This document shows, piece after piece, positions 1-6,738 of a stretch of DNA of 21,764 nucleotides (its first letter is position 1; each line of letters starts with the position of its first letter). Where the stretch lies: NCBI RefSeq assembly GCF_943913695.1, contig NZ_CALTZE010000063.1, positions 1 to 21,764 of the forward strand, written 5' to 3'. Under the pieces are notes generated by a model that did no database searches, was not told where the DNA came from, and saw only the letters and a program-made list of their open reading frames with translations. This DNA comes from an uncultured Marmoricola sp. GTDB lineage: Bacteria > Actinomycetota > Actinomycetes > Propionibacteriales > Nocardioidaceae. The translations under genes and the position numbers were made by a program.

Positions 1-140
1 GGGTACGGCGGCCCACCCACCGTCGGCGGCGCGACGACACCCGCGGCGGTGGGCTCGCGTGGCGATCGGGGCCCCGATGGGACAGACTGTGAGCCGACAC
101 ACGTCCGCTGGCCTGCGGACGCGGCACGGAAGGACCCCGG
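1..140 (+). promoter_or_regulatory. Upstream/leader region of the Crp/Fnr gene with palindrome and hairpin
   Basis: No gene is supported here. The stretch holds three dyads. A 7-bp stem CCCACCG/CGGTGGG (16-22 with 47-53) could be the terminator of an upstream gene. A perfect 14-bp palindrome ATCGGGGCCCCGAT lies at 65-78. A hairpin CGTCCGC-N6-GCGGACG (102-121) sits just before a clear Shine-Dalgarno, GGAAGGA, at 128-134, six bases before the GTG at 141. The SD and the dyads are seen directly; a regulatory role is inference. No convincing -10 or classical TGTGA-N6-TCACA Crp site was found. Confidence 0.4.
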
Positions 141-818
141 GTGACCAACGACGTACTCCGCCAGGCGCCGCTCTTCAGCGCGCTCGACGACGAGGCGGCC
201 TCCGCCCTGCGGGCCTCGATGGGCGAGAGCCGGCTGCGCCGCGGCGAGGTGCTCTTCCACGAGGGCGACCCGGGCGACAAGCTCTACATCGTCACCGACG
301 GCAAGGTGAAGCTCGGCCGCACCTCCTCCGACGGCCGGGAGAACCTGCTGGCGATCCTGGGCCCCGGCCAGATGTTCGGCGAGCTCTCGCTCTTTGACCC
401 CGGCCCGCGCTCGGCCACCGTGACCGCGGTGACCGAGTCGACCTTCCTCTCGCTCTCCCACGACGACCTGCTGCGCTGGCTCGAGGGGCGTCCGAGCGTG
501 GCCCTGGGCCTGCTCGCCCAGCTCGCCGGGCGGCTGCGCAAGACCAACGAGGTCGTCGCCGACCTGGTCTTCTCCGACGTCCCGGGCCGGGTCGCCAAGG
601 CGCTGCTCGACCTCGCCGACCGCTTCGGCCGCACCGCCGACGACGGTGTGCACGTGCACCACGACCTCACCCAGGAGGAGCTGGCCCAGCTGGTGGGCGC
701 CTCGCGCGAGACCGTCAACAAGGCGCTGGCCGACTTCGCCTCCCGTGGCTGGCTGCGCCTGGAGCCGCGCTCCGTGGTCATCCACGACGTCGACCGGATG
801 CGCCGCCGCGCCCGCTGA
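141..818 (+). CDS. crp: Crp/Fnr family cyclic-nucleotide-responsive transcriptional regulator
   Basis: A 225-residue global regulator of the actinobacterial Crp type (M. tuberculosis Rv3676 and Streptomyces Crp as recalled). An N-terminal cyclic-nucleotide-binding jelly-roll spans about residues 10-125. It has the phosphate-binding pocket FGEL (79-82) and R90-S91-A92, which matches the cAMP-binding R-S-A/T signature. A long dimerisation helix (about 115-140, containing T135-N136) follows, then a C-terminal winged helix whose HTH is about 176-199 (LTQEELAQLV, ASRETVNKAL). Length is normal for the family. The GTG start is fixed by GGAAGGA six bases upstream and by the family-typical N-terminus MTNDVLRQAPLF. 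It is the only plus-strand gene before 4297 and converges on the EEP-fold gene. Binding of cAMP is expected from the pocket but not proven by sequence. Confidence 0.95.
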   Translation: MTNDVLRQAPLFSALDDEAASALRASMGESRLRRGEVLFHEGDPGDKLYIVTDGKVKLGRTSSDGRENLLAILGPGQMFGELSLFDPGPRSATVTAVTESTFLSLSHDDLLRWLEGRPSVALGLLAQLAGRLRKTNEVVADLVFSDVPGRVAKALLDLADRFGRTADDGVHVHHDLTQEELAQLVGASRETVNKALADFASRGWLRLEPRSVVIHDVDRMRRRAR

Positions 819-822
819 GCCC

Positions 823-842
823 GGCCGGTCCTAGCGCCGGCC
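823..842 (+). terminator. Possible weak terminator hairpin after crp
   Basis: GGCCGG (823-828) and CCGGCC (837-842) form a 6-bp all-GC stem with an 8-nt loop, five bases after the crp stop. No T-run follows, so assignment rests only on position between convergent genes. Confidence 0.3.
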
Positions 843-882
843 CGGCACCCGGCACCCGGCACCCGGCACCCGGCACCCGGCA
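841..882. repeat. Heptamer microsatellite, six perfect copies of CCCGGCA
   Basis: Six uninterrupted copies of CCCGGCA run from 841 to 882 in the 70-bp gap between the convergent crp and EEP-fold genes. The repeat overlaps the second arm of the weak hairpin at 823-842. It is non-coding in any credible frame. Such perfect short tandem arrays change copy number by slippage, so it may vary between strains. Confidence 0.9.
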
Positions 883-888
883 CTCAAC

Positions 889-1956
889 TCAGGGCGAGAC
901 GGTCTCGGAGCTCCACGCCTTCGGGAAGTCGGCGGCGTCCAGCCGCACGCCCCCGACGACCAGCGGGTGGTCGCTGGCGCGCCGCATCAGCCCGTCGCGG
1001 ATAGCGGCGTAGGCCGTCCACTGCACCTCGGGGTCGCCGTAGATCCAGTCGATCTGGGGCTGCGCCGGCGGTCGGCAGCCGCCGTCGTGCGAGCCCCCGG
1101 CCGGTGAGGTGAAGCCGGTGGCGCCGGTGAGCCGGCAGAAGTGCTCGGTGCGCTCGTTGAAGTCGCCGGTGACCAGGTGCGGGATGCCGGTCGCCCGCAG
1201 CCGCTGCACCAGCGCGATCTGGCGGCGGGTCGCCTCGGCGCGCCACCGTGCCTGGTTGCCCCAGCGCTTGGTGCTCGCCGGGTTGTGGAAGCTGGAGACG
1301 TAGGTGAGCATCCCAGTCTCGCGGTGGCGCAGCAGCACCACGGGCATGTTCATGATCTCGCCGTTGAAGTAGGTGATCGGCACCGAGCCGCCCTGCACCA
1401 GCTCCCACTCCGCGCTGCGCCAGGCGACCGCGTTGCGCCCCGCCGCGTTGATCGCCCCCGCCTGCGGGTGGATCTGCCAGCCCGAGGCCCGGGCGGCGAA
1501 CCCCTGGGCCTGTCGCGGCTGCATCTCCTGCAGCCCGATCAGCGAGACCCGGGCACGGTCGAGGGACTGCAGCGAGAGCCCGAGCCGCGAGCTCCAGCCG
1601 GCGTACGACGGCTTGGTGCCGCCGGCCTCGGAGTGGTCGGCACCGAGCAGGTTGAGGCTGGCCACGACGGTGTCGACGACGGGCGGCTCCTCGAGCTGCA
1701 CGCCGTCGCGCAGCTTCTCCAGCAGCTCGGGGTCGACGGTGGGGTCGCCCTGGCGGGTCGGGCCCTCGGAGAGCACGGGGCCCGACGGCGCGACCTCGCC
1801 GGGGCTCGGTGCGGCGCTCGGGCTCGGCGTGGGCGTCGGCTGCGCCCCGGGGTCAGCGGAGGGGGCGAAGAGGTCGCCGCGCGCCCACAGGAAGCCGGTG
1901 ATCCAGATGGCGGCGACGAGGACGACGACCCCCGCCATCCCGAGCCTCTGCCGCAC
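889..1956 (-). CDS. Membrane-anchored endonuclease/exonuclease/phosphatase-fold protein
   Basis: A 355-residue protein. Residues about 7-26 are one hydrophobic segment, followed by a Pro/Thr/Ser/Ala-rich linker (about 32-70) typical of extracytoplasmic tethers. The EEP (DNase I-like) core starts about residue 94. Its metal and catalytic motifs are visible in order: LNLLG (N102), GLQEM (E144), SFHNP (H224, N225), TGDFNE (D265, N267), QIDWIYGD (D303) and ASDHPL (D329, H330). The fold therefore looks catalytically intact; the substrate (nucleic acid, phospholipid or sugar phosphate) cannot be read from sequence. GTG at 1956 is preferred because TATCCT ends six bases upstream, a leaderless-type arrangement; an internal ATG six codons later is an alternative. 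It lies 45 bp after the MBL gene on the same strand and could be read through from that operon. Confidence 0.85.
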   Translation of the reverse strand: MRQRLGMAGVVVLVAAIWITGFLWARGDLFAPSADPGAQPTPTPSPSAAPSPGEVAPSGPVLSEGPTRQGDPTVDPELLEKLRDGVQLEEPPVVDTVVASLNLLGADHSEAGGTKPSYAGWSSRLGLSLQSLDRARVSLIGLQEMQPRQAQGFAARASGWQIHPQAGAINAAGRNAVAWRSAEWELVQGGSVPITYFNGEIMNMPVVLLRHRETGMLTYVSSFHNPASTKRWGNQARWRAEATRRQIALVQRLRATGIPHLVTGDFNERTEHFCRLTGATGFTSPAGGSHDGGCRPPAQPQIDWIYGDPEVQWTAYAAIRDGLMRRASDHPLVVGGVRLDAADFPKAWSSETVSP

Positions 1957-1962
1957 CGCGTG

Positions 1963-1968
1963 AGGATA
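1963..1968 (-). promoter_or_regulatory. Candidate -10 element for the EEP-fold gene
   Basis: On the minus strand TATCCT fits TANNNT and is followed by six bases and then the GTG start. No good -35 is seen. The spacing implies a leaderless transcript, but a single hexamer is weak evidence. Confidence 0.35.
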
Positions 1969-2001
1969 TCCCGCACCACCTGGACCCCGGGGCGGTATCG
2001 C

Positions 2002-2814
2002 TCACGTGGACGGGCCGACTCCCAGGTGGGCGAGCTGGGCGCGCACGGACAGCTCGGCGGCACCCCACAGGGTGCGGTCGACGTCGGCGTAGACGACCTC
2101 CACGACGCGGCGCGGCAGCTCCTCGGCCGTGACGTCGCGCAGGTCGGCGACGGCCGCCTCGACCTGCTCCAGGCGCTGCCGGCGGTGGGCCAGATAGTGG
2201 TCGAGGGCCGGGAGGGCCTCCTCGATGACCGGGCCGTGACCCGGCCAGATGGCGTCGACCTGCTCGGCCTCGGCGAGCGCGTGCAGCCGGCGCAGCGAGC
2301 CGAGGTAGGCGCCGAGCTGGCCGTCGGGGTGGGCGACCACGGTCGTGCCGCGCCCGAGCACGGTGTCGCCGGTGAGCACGGCGCGCTCGGCGGGGAGCAC
2401 GAAGGACAGCGAGTCGGCCGTGTGGCCCGGGGTGGCCACGACCTGGATCTCCAGGCCGTCGACCTCGACCACGTCACCCTCGCCGAGCCCCTCGCTGCCC
2501 AGGCGGTAGGCCGGGTCCAGGGCGCGTACGCCGCACCCCATCCGCTCGGCGAACTCGCGGGCTGCCTCGGAGTGGTCGAGGTGGTGGTGGGTCAGCAGCA
2601 CGGCGGCGACCTCGCCCGCGGCCTCGGCGACGGCGTCGAGGTGGCCGGCGTGGGAGGGGCCCGGGTCGACCACGACCGAGCGGCGCCCCCCGGGCTCGCG
2701 AAGCACCCAGGTGTTGGTGCCGTCGAGGGTCATGTGGTCGGCGTTGGGTGCGAGCACGCACCGGGCGCGCTCGCCGAAGTCGCCTCCGCTCCATCCGCTC
2801 GCCGACGGGGTCAC
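2002..2814 (-). CDS. Metallo-beta-lactamase-fold hydrolase (LACTB2/Rv3677c-like)
   Basis: A 270-residue cytosolic MBL-fold hydrolase. The zinc-binding series is complete: THHHLDH at 75-81 (H76, H78, D80, H81), PGHT with H131, TGDT with D150 and PGHG with H193. The N-terminal TLDGTNTWVL segment and the C-terminal helical extension (about 200-270, with RRQRLEQVEAAV) match the LACTB2-like branch, some members of which are endoribonucleases. Which substrate applies here is not readable. The GTG start at 2814 overlaps the stop of the Nudix gene (GTGA), so translation is probably coupled. It is the last gene of the DUF4177-RidA-Nudix-MBL operon. In M. tuberculosis the homologue sits next to crp, as here. 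Confidence 0.9.
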   Translation of the reverse strand: MTPSASGWSGGDFGERARCVLAPNADHMTLDGTNTWVLREPGGRRSVVVDPGPSHAGHLDAVAEAAGEVAAVLLTHHHLDHSEAAREFAERMGCGVRALDPAYRLGSEGLGEGDVVEVDGLEIQVVATPGHTADSLSFVLPAERAVLTGDTVLGRGTTVVAHPDGQLGAYLGSLRRLHALAEAEQVDAIWPGHGPVIEEALPALDHYLAHRRQRLEQVEAAVADLRDVTAEELPRRVVEVVYADVDRTLWGAAELSVRAQLAHLGVGPST

Positions 2815-3668
2815 CGCGGCGACCTCGAGGCCAGCAGCTCCTGCATCCAGTCGGGCGAGGTCATCGTGGCGCCGTCACCGTCCTCGAGCAGCTGCGGGGT
2901 GAAGACCTCCAGGCGCCGTTGGGCGCCGGCGGCCAGCACCTCGTCGGGGCCGGCGTACTGGCCGACCTCGAGACAGGACTGGTAGGTGGGGGGCAGCATC
3001 GCGACGCGCTCGGCCTCGACCTCCTCCACGGCCCGCATCGCCGGCAGCCACGCGACCCGGTCGGACTCGCTGGAGACGTCGCGGGTGCGCTGCCCCCGCG
3101 GCAGCACGGCGGCGAAGAACCAGGTGCGGTAGCGGCGGGGCTCGAACTCCGGGGTCAGCCAGGCGCGGAAGGGCGCCAGCAGGTCGGTGCGCAGCACCAG
3201 ACCGCGCCGGTCGAGGAAGTCGGTGAGGGCGAGCTCGCGCGCCTCCAGGGCGGCCCGGTCGCGCTCCCAGTCGTCGCCGGTGGTGTCGGCCACCACGCTC
3301 TCGGGGGACTCGCCCGCCAGCAGCACCCCCGACTCCTCGAAGGTCTCGCGCACGGCCGCGCACACCAGCGCCCGTGCCCGGGCCGCGTCGACGCCGAGCA
3401 GCTGCGCCCACGCCTCCGCGTCGGGGCCGGTCCAGCGGACCTGGTGGTCGAAGTCGCGGGGGTCGACGCCGCCACCGGGGAAGACATACATCCCGGCGGC
3501 GAAGGCCATCGAGGTCTGCCGCCGGAGCAGGTAGACCTCCGGGCCCTCGGCCCCCGGACGCAGCAGCAGCACCGTCGCCGCGTCACGCGGCTCGGCCGGC
3601 TCGCGTCGCCCCTCGCCGAACTCCCGCGCGGAGTCGACGAGCGACCGGGGCAGCCGCACCCGCTGCAT
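2811..3668 (-). CDS. Nudix hydrolase, NUDT19-like split Nudix box
   Basis: A 285-residue Nudix-fold protein expected to hydrolyse a nucleoside-diphosphate-linked substrate such as an acyl-CoA, ADP-sugar or NAD-type compound. The Nudix box is split: FPGGGVDP (63-70) is separated by about 35 residues from the catalytic helix AAVRETFEESGVLL (104-117), whose glutamates E108, E111 and E112 are all present. That long insertion is a feature of the NUDT19/RP2p branch, which acts on CoA derivatives in eukaryotes; transferring that substrate here is inference. The ATG at 3668 shares its first base with the TGA of the RidA gene (TGATG), and the stop overlaps the MBL start. Both junctions point to translational coupling. 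Confidence 0.88.
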   Translation of the reverse strand: MQRVRLPRSLVDSAREFGEGRREPAEPRDAATVLLLRPGAEGPEVYLLRRQTSMAFAAGMYVFPGGGVDPRDFDHQVRWTGPDAEAWAQLLGVDAARARALVCAAVRETFEESGVLLAGESPESVVADTTGDDWERDRAALEARELALTDFLDRRGLVLRTDLLAPFRAWLTPEFEPRRYRTWFFAAVLPRGQRTRDVSSESDRVAWLPAMRAVEEVEAERVAMLPPTYQSCLEVGQYAGPDEVLAAGAQRRLEVFTPQLLEDGDGATMTSPDWMQELLASRSPR

Positions 3669-4126
3669 CAGACCTCGACGACCAGCTCGACCTCGACGGG
3701 GGCGTCGAGCGGCAGCACCGCGACGCCCACGGCGGAGCGGGCGTGGATGCCGGCGTCACCGAAGACGGTGCCGAGGAGCTCTGAGACGCCGTTGGCCACC
3801 TGCGGCTGGCCGGTGAAGTCGGGGGTGGAGGCGACGAAGGCCACCACCTTGACCACGCGCGCGACCGCACTGAGCTCGCCGATCTCGGCGCGCACCGCGG
3901 CCAGCGCGTTGAGCGCGCACTGCTGTGCGCACTCCACCGCCTGCTCGAGGGTGACCTCGCCCCCGACCTTGCCGGTGCGGATGAGGCTGCCCTCGCGCAT
4001 CGGCAGCTGCCCGGAGGTGAAGACGTGGGAGCCGCTGCGCACCGCGGGCACGTAGGCCGCGACGGGCTTGGCCACCTCGGGCACCGCGAGCCCGAGCTCG
4101 GCGAGCCGCTCCTCGGGGGTGCTCAT
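3668..4126 (-). CDS. RidA/YjgF-like family protein
   Basis: A 152-residue member of the RidA/YjgF/UK114 superfamily, matching Rv3678c from memory. True RidA enzymes hydrolyse reactive 2-aminoacrylate and other enamine/imine by-products of PLP enzymes and act as cytosolic trimers. The C-terminal signature HARSAVGVAVLPLDAPVEVE is intact and contains R130, the position of the substrate-carboxylate-binding arginine, and a following glutamate near 147. This protein has a longer N-terminus (about 25 residues) than RidA itself, as in the subfamily with LPMREG at 41-46, so deaminase activity is likely but not certain. The ATG at 4126 overlaps the DUF4177 stop (ATGA), which rejects a longer reading frame that would run through DUF4177. 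Confidence 0.88.
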   Translation of the reverse strand: MSTPEERLAELGLAVPEVAKPVAAYVPAVRSGSHVFTSGQLPMREGSLIRTGKVGGEVTLEQAVECAQQCALNALAAVRAEIGELSAVARVVKVVAFVASTPDFTGQPQVANGVSELLGTVFGDAGIHARSAVGVAVLPLDAPVEVELVVEV

Positions 4127-4278
4127 GCGCGGGGCCGCTTGAAGTAGGCGACGAGGTTCTCCGGGTTCATCCCCGGCACCACCTGCACCAGCTCCCAGCC
4201 GTCGGAGCCGAAGTTGTCGAGGATCTGCTTGGTCGAGTGCACCAGCACCGGGGCAGTCAGGTATTCCCACTGGGTCAT
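4123..4278 (-). CDS. Small DUF4177-family protein
   Basis: A 51-residue protein with the DUF4177 pattern: WEYLTAPVLVH at the N-terminus, an aromatic core DGWELVQVVPG, and a terminal YFKRPRA. This corresponds to the small Rv3678A-type protein encoded just before the RidA homologue in mycobacteria (recalled). Its function is unknown; the family forms a small alpha/beta unit. It is the first gene of the four-gene operon and its TGA overlaps the RidA ATG. The ATG at 4278 lies seven bases after TAGGGT on the minus strand, which suggests a leaderless start. No signal peptide or membrane segment is present. Confidence 0.82.
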   Translation of the reverse strand: MTQWEYLTAPVLVHSTKQILDNFGSDGWELVQVVPGMNPENLVAYFKRPRA

Positions 4279-4285
4279 GTGCGTC

Positions 4286-4291
4286 ACCCTA
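4286..4291 (-). promoter_or_regulatory. Candidate -10 of the DUF4177-RidA-Nudix-MBL operon
   Basis: Minus-strand TAGGGT (TANNNT) is followed by exactly seven bases and the ATG of DUF4177. No good -35 is seen. Only 18 bp separate the two divergent start codons here, so a conventional promoter would have to extend into the alpha/beta hydrolase gene. Confidence 0.45.
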
Positions 4292-4296
4292 GGCCG

Positions 4297-5079
4297 ATGA
4301 GCACGTCCTCCGGCAGTGCCCCCGACCCGGCGCCCGACTTCACCACGACGTACGCCGACCACCCCTGCGGCGTGCTCGACGTGCACCTGCCGCCCGCTGC
4401 CCGGACCGGGGGCTCGGTGGTCCTCCTCGTGCACGGCGGCTTCTGGCGCGCGGCCTGGGACCGCACCCACACCCGGCCGCAAGCCCGGGCGCTCGCCGAG
4501 CTCGGCCACGTCGTGGTCACGCCGGAGTACCGGCGCACCGGCGACGGACCGGGCGGCGGGGGCGGCTGGCCCACGACCGGTGACGACGTACGCCGCGCGC
4601 TGGACGCGGTGCCGTCGGTGCTGGAAGCGCATCTCGACGGTCCGGTGGGCAGGCTCACCGCGGTTGGCCACTCCGCGGGCGGCCACCTGGCGCTCTGGCT
4701 CGCGGCGACCGGCGCGCCCCTCGACCACGTCGTCGCGCTGGCCCCCGTGGGCGACCTGCGCGAGGCGCAGCGCCTCGGGTTGGGCGACGGCGCCGTCGAC
4801 GCGCTGCTCGAGGGGGCCGACCCCGAGCAGGCGGCCGCAGCCGACCCCGCCGAGCTGCTCGCCCACCGCCCGGCCGGGTCGGTGACGGTCGTGCACGGCA
4901 CCCGCGACGAGGCCGTGCCCCTCTCGCTCTCGCGGGGGCTGGTCGCGCGCCACCCGTGGATCGCGCTGCGCGAGGTCGACGCCGACCACATGGCGCTGAT
5001 CGACCCGACCTCGCCCGTGTGGGGCGCGGTGGTGGACGCGCTCGGACCCACGCGCGCACGTCGCTCCGAAGCGGGCTAG
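4297..5079 (+). CDS. Alpha/beta hydrolase (BD-FAE/arylformamidase-like)
   Basis: A 260-residue alpha/beta-hydrolase. The oxyanion motif HGGFW is at 46-50, the nucleophile elbow GHSAGG places Ser126, and the rest of the triad is probably D204 (HGTRDEAVP) and H231 (DADHMAL). The HGGFW motif and overall length resemble kynurenine formamidase and BD-FAE-type esterases, but no tryptophan-catabolism neighbours are present, so the substrate is open. The ATG at 4297 is chosen over an upstream in-frame start at 4237, because that extension would run through the DUF4177 gene and has no conserved character. No SD precedes the ATG. The start is divergent from DUF4177 with an 18-bp gap. Confidence 0.85.
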   Translation: MSTSSGSAPDPAPDFTTTYADHPCGVLDVHLPPAARTGGSVVLLVHGGFWRAAWDRTHTRPQARALAELGHVVVTPEYRRTGDGPGGGGGWPTTGDDVRRALDAVPSVLEAHLDGPVGRLTAVGHSAGGHLALWLAATGAPLDHVVALAPVGDLREAQRLGLGDGAVDALLEGADPEQAAAADPAELLAHRPAGSVTVVHGTRDEAVPLSLSRGLVARHPWIALREVDADHMALIDPTSPVWGAVVDALGPTRARRSEAG

Positions 5080-5168
5080 CCCGGTGCGGGCGACGACTCG
5101 TCGTGGCGCCTACCCCCGGGTAGTTTTCCCGGTGTCGGTCCGACTCCCGTTATCGGATCCGACCCCCG

Positions 5169-5205
5169 GCGGGGAGGGCCGGAACCGAGAGCCAGCCCTC
5201 CCCGC
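5169..5205. terminator. Bidirectional terminator hairpin between hydrolase and scoB
   Basis: A perfect 11-bp stem GCGGGGAGGGC (5169-5179) with GCCCTCCCCGC (5195-5205) and a 15-nt loop lies between the convergent hydrolase (ends 5079) and scoB (ends 5235). There is no T-run, which is common in high-GC actinobacteria. The rest of the 155-bp gap contains only the small palindrome TCGGATCCGA near 5153-5162. Confidence 0.7.
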
Positions 5206-5234
5206 ACCTGGGTGCCACGCAGTCGGCTCGTCTG

Positions 5235-5867
5235 TCAGCCCACGATCACCGGCGGCTCGGTCTTCTCGCGCACCTCGTCCTCGGTGACGCCCGGCGCCAG
5301 CTCGACCAGGCGCAGACCCTCGTCGGTCACGTCGAGCACGCACAGGTCGGTGATGATGCGCTGCACGACGGCCCGGCCGGTGTAGGGCAGCGAGCACTCC
5401 TCCACGATCTTGTGGGAGCCGTCCTTGGCGGTGTGCTCCATCAGTACGATCACGCGCTTGGCGCCGTGCACGAGGTCCATGGCGCCGCCCATGCCTTTGA
5501 CCATCTTGCCGGGGATCATCCAGTTGGCGATGTCGCCGGTCGCGGAGACCTGCATCGCGCCGAGGATGGCGGCGTCGATCTTGCCACCGCGGATCATCCC
5601 GAAGCTGGTCGCGGAGTCGAAGAAGGAGGCGCCGCGACGCACGGTCACGGTCTCCTTGCCGGCGTTGATCAGGTCGGCGTCCTCGTCGCCCTCGACGGGG
5701 TAGGCACCGACGCCGAGGATGCCGTTCTCGCTCTGCAGCACCAGCTCGACGTCGTCGTCGACGTAGTTGGGCACCAGCGTCGGCAGCCCGATGCCCAGGT
5801 TGACGTAGGAGCCGTCCTCCAGCTCCGAGGCCGCGCGTGCGGCCATCTCCTCGCGGCTCCAGGGCAT
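5235..5867 (-). CDS. scoB: 3-oxoacid CoA-transferase subunit B
   Basis: A 210-residue beta subunit of a class I CoA-transferase (SCOT type). With ScoA it transfers CoA from succinyl-CoA to a 3-oxoacid such as acetoacetate or 3-oxoadipate. The catalytic glutamate is E47 in SENGILGVG; the N-terminal GSYVNLGIGLPT loop and the GGKIDAAILGAMQV and MVKGMGGAMDLV segments are typical. Length matches family members. The gene starts one base after the scoA stop (TGAGATG), so the subunits are co-translated. Acetoacetate versus 3-oxoadipate cannot be settled: no pca genes are nearby, which slightly favours acetoacetate (ketone-body) metabolism. Confidence 0.93.
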   Translation of the reverse strand: MPWSREEMAARAASELEDGSYVNLGIGLPTLVPNYVDDDVELVLQSENGILGVGAYPVEGDEDADLINAGKETVTVRRGASFFDSATSFGMIRGGKIDAAILGAMQVSATGDIANWMIPGKMVKGMGGAMDLVHGAKRVIVLMEHTAKDGSHKIVEECSLPYTGRAVVQRIITDLCVLDVTDEGLRLVELAPGVTEDEVREKTEPPVIVG

Positions 5868-5868
5868 C

Positions 5869-6636
5869 TCAGGCCTCCTGCTGGGGACGGGTCGTGACGC
5901 GCTCGATGCGCTTGTCGGCCGCCTGCTCGGGGGTCAGGGCGACGACGCGCTGCACGAACACGCCGGGGGTGTGAACGTGGTTGGGGTCGAGGTCGCCGGG
6001 CTCGACGAGCTCCTCGACCTCGGCGATCGTGAGCCGGCCGGCCATGGCGGCCAGCGGGTTGAAGTTGCGCGCGGAGTCGCGGTAGACGAGGTTGCCGTGG
6101 CGGTCGCCCTTCCAGGCCCGCACCAGCCCGAAGTCGGCGACGATCGCCTCCTCGAGCACGTACTCCCGGTCGCCGAAGGTGCGCGTCTCCTTGGCGGGGC
6201 TCGCGACCGCGACGCCGCCGTCGGAGTCATAGCGCCAGGGCAGTCCGCCCTCGGCCACCTGGGTGCCGCCGCCGGTCGCGGTGAAGAAGGCCGGGATGCC
6301 GGAGCCGCCGGCCCGCATCCGCTCGGCGAGCGTGCCCTGCGGGGTCAGCTCGACCTCGAGCTCGCCGGCCAGGTACTGCCGGGCGAACTCCTTGTTCTCC
6401 CCGACGTACGACGCCACCATGCGGCGCAGGCGCTTGGCGCCGAGCAGCAGGCCCAGCCCCCAGTCGTCGACGCCGCAGTTGTTGGACACCGCCTCGAGGT
6501 CGCTCGTGCCGGCCTCCAGCAGCGCCTGGATTAGCGCCGAGGGGATGCCGCACAACCCGAATCCCCCGACGGCCACCGTGGCGCCGTCGGGGATGTCTGC
6601 CACCGCTGCCGCGGCGCTCTCCACCACCTTGTCCAT
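5869..6636 (-). CDS. scoA: 3-oxoacid CoA-transferase subunit A
   Basis: A 255-residue alpha subunit of the same SCOT-type CoA-transferase. Visible signatures are VGGFGLCGIPSALI near residue 25, VSNNCGVDDWGLG near 70 and the FFTATGGGTQVAEGG region in the middle. The ATG at 6636 (MDKVVESAAAAV) is preferred over an upstream extension to 6690, because the family begins with this helix and because a good promoter, TTGACT-N17-TTGGAT, ends seven bases before this ATG. That spacing suggests a leaderless mRNA. It is divergent from the IclR gene, the classical arrangement of a local regulator and its target operon. Confidence 0.93.
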   Translation of the reverse strand: MDKVVESAAAAVADIPDGATVAVGGFGLCGIPSALIQALLEAGTSDLEAVSNNCGVDDWGLGLLLGAKRLRRMVASYVGENKEFARQYLAGELEVELTPQGTLAERMRAGGSGIPAFFTATGGGTQVAEGGLPWRYDSDGGVAVASPAKETRTFGDREYVLEEAIVADFGLVRAWKGDRHGNLVYRDSARNFNPLAAMAGRLTIAEVEELVEPGDLDPNHVHTPGVFVQRVVALTPEQAADKRIERVTTRPQQEA

Positions 6637-6643
6637 GCCGCCG

Positions 6644-6672
6644 ATCCAAGTAGTCGGCCCCAGGGGAGTCAA
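6644..6672 (-). promoter_or_regulatory. Promoter of scoAB
   Basis: On the minus strand a perfect -35 TTGACT (6667-6672) and a -10-like TTGGAT (6644-6649) are separated by 17 bases. The start codon of scoA begins seven bases further on, so the transcript would start at or within a base or two of the ATG. Confidence 0.6.
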
Positions 6673-6687
6673 CCGCGTGACCCCGAT

Positions 6688-6738
6688 CACTCGGCGAGTG
6701 GACCGTGGCGGCGGGTAGCGTTCGCTGAGTGGACACTC
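6688..6738. promoter_or_regulatory. Candidate IclR operator pair
   Basis: Two inverted repeats use the same half-site in opposite orientation: CACTC-N3-GAGTG (6688-6700, with the palindrome CACTCGGCGAGTG) and GAGTG-N2-CACTC (6727-6738). They lie between the divergent scoA and iclR genes. The first lies 15 bp upstream of the scoAB -35 and covers the expected -35 of iclR; the second spans the iclR start codon. This layout fits activation of scoAB plus autorepression, by analogy with PcaR/PobR-type IclR proteins. Binding is inference. Confidence 0.5.
6716..6721 (+). promoter_or_regulatory. Candidate -10 of the IclR gene
   Basis: TAGCGT (TANNNT) is followed by seven bases and then the GTG at 6729. 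Its -35 window falls inside the palindrome at 6688-6700. A leaderless transcript is implied. Confidence 0.45.

Noticed and set aside
89..104. TGTGA word before crp as a Crp autoregulation site
   Set aside because: Only one half-site is present; TGTGA-GCCGAC is followed by ACACG and not TCACA.
1141..2985. A 614-codon plus-strand frame, plus similar long antisense frames at 2748-4055, 8535-9728, 10253-11527, 11603-12841 and 18701-20260
   Set aside because: Each lies opposite a gene with intact motifs; they are frame shadows of third-position GC bias with low-complexity Arg/Gly/His-rich products.
4127..4270. Longer N-terminus for the RidA-like protein
   Set aside because: The extension overlaps the well-supported DUF4177 gene and lacks family similarity; the ATGA junction fixes the start at 4126.
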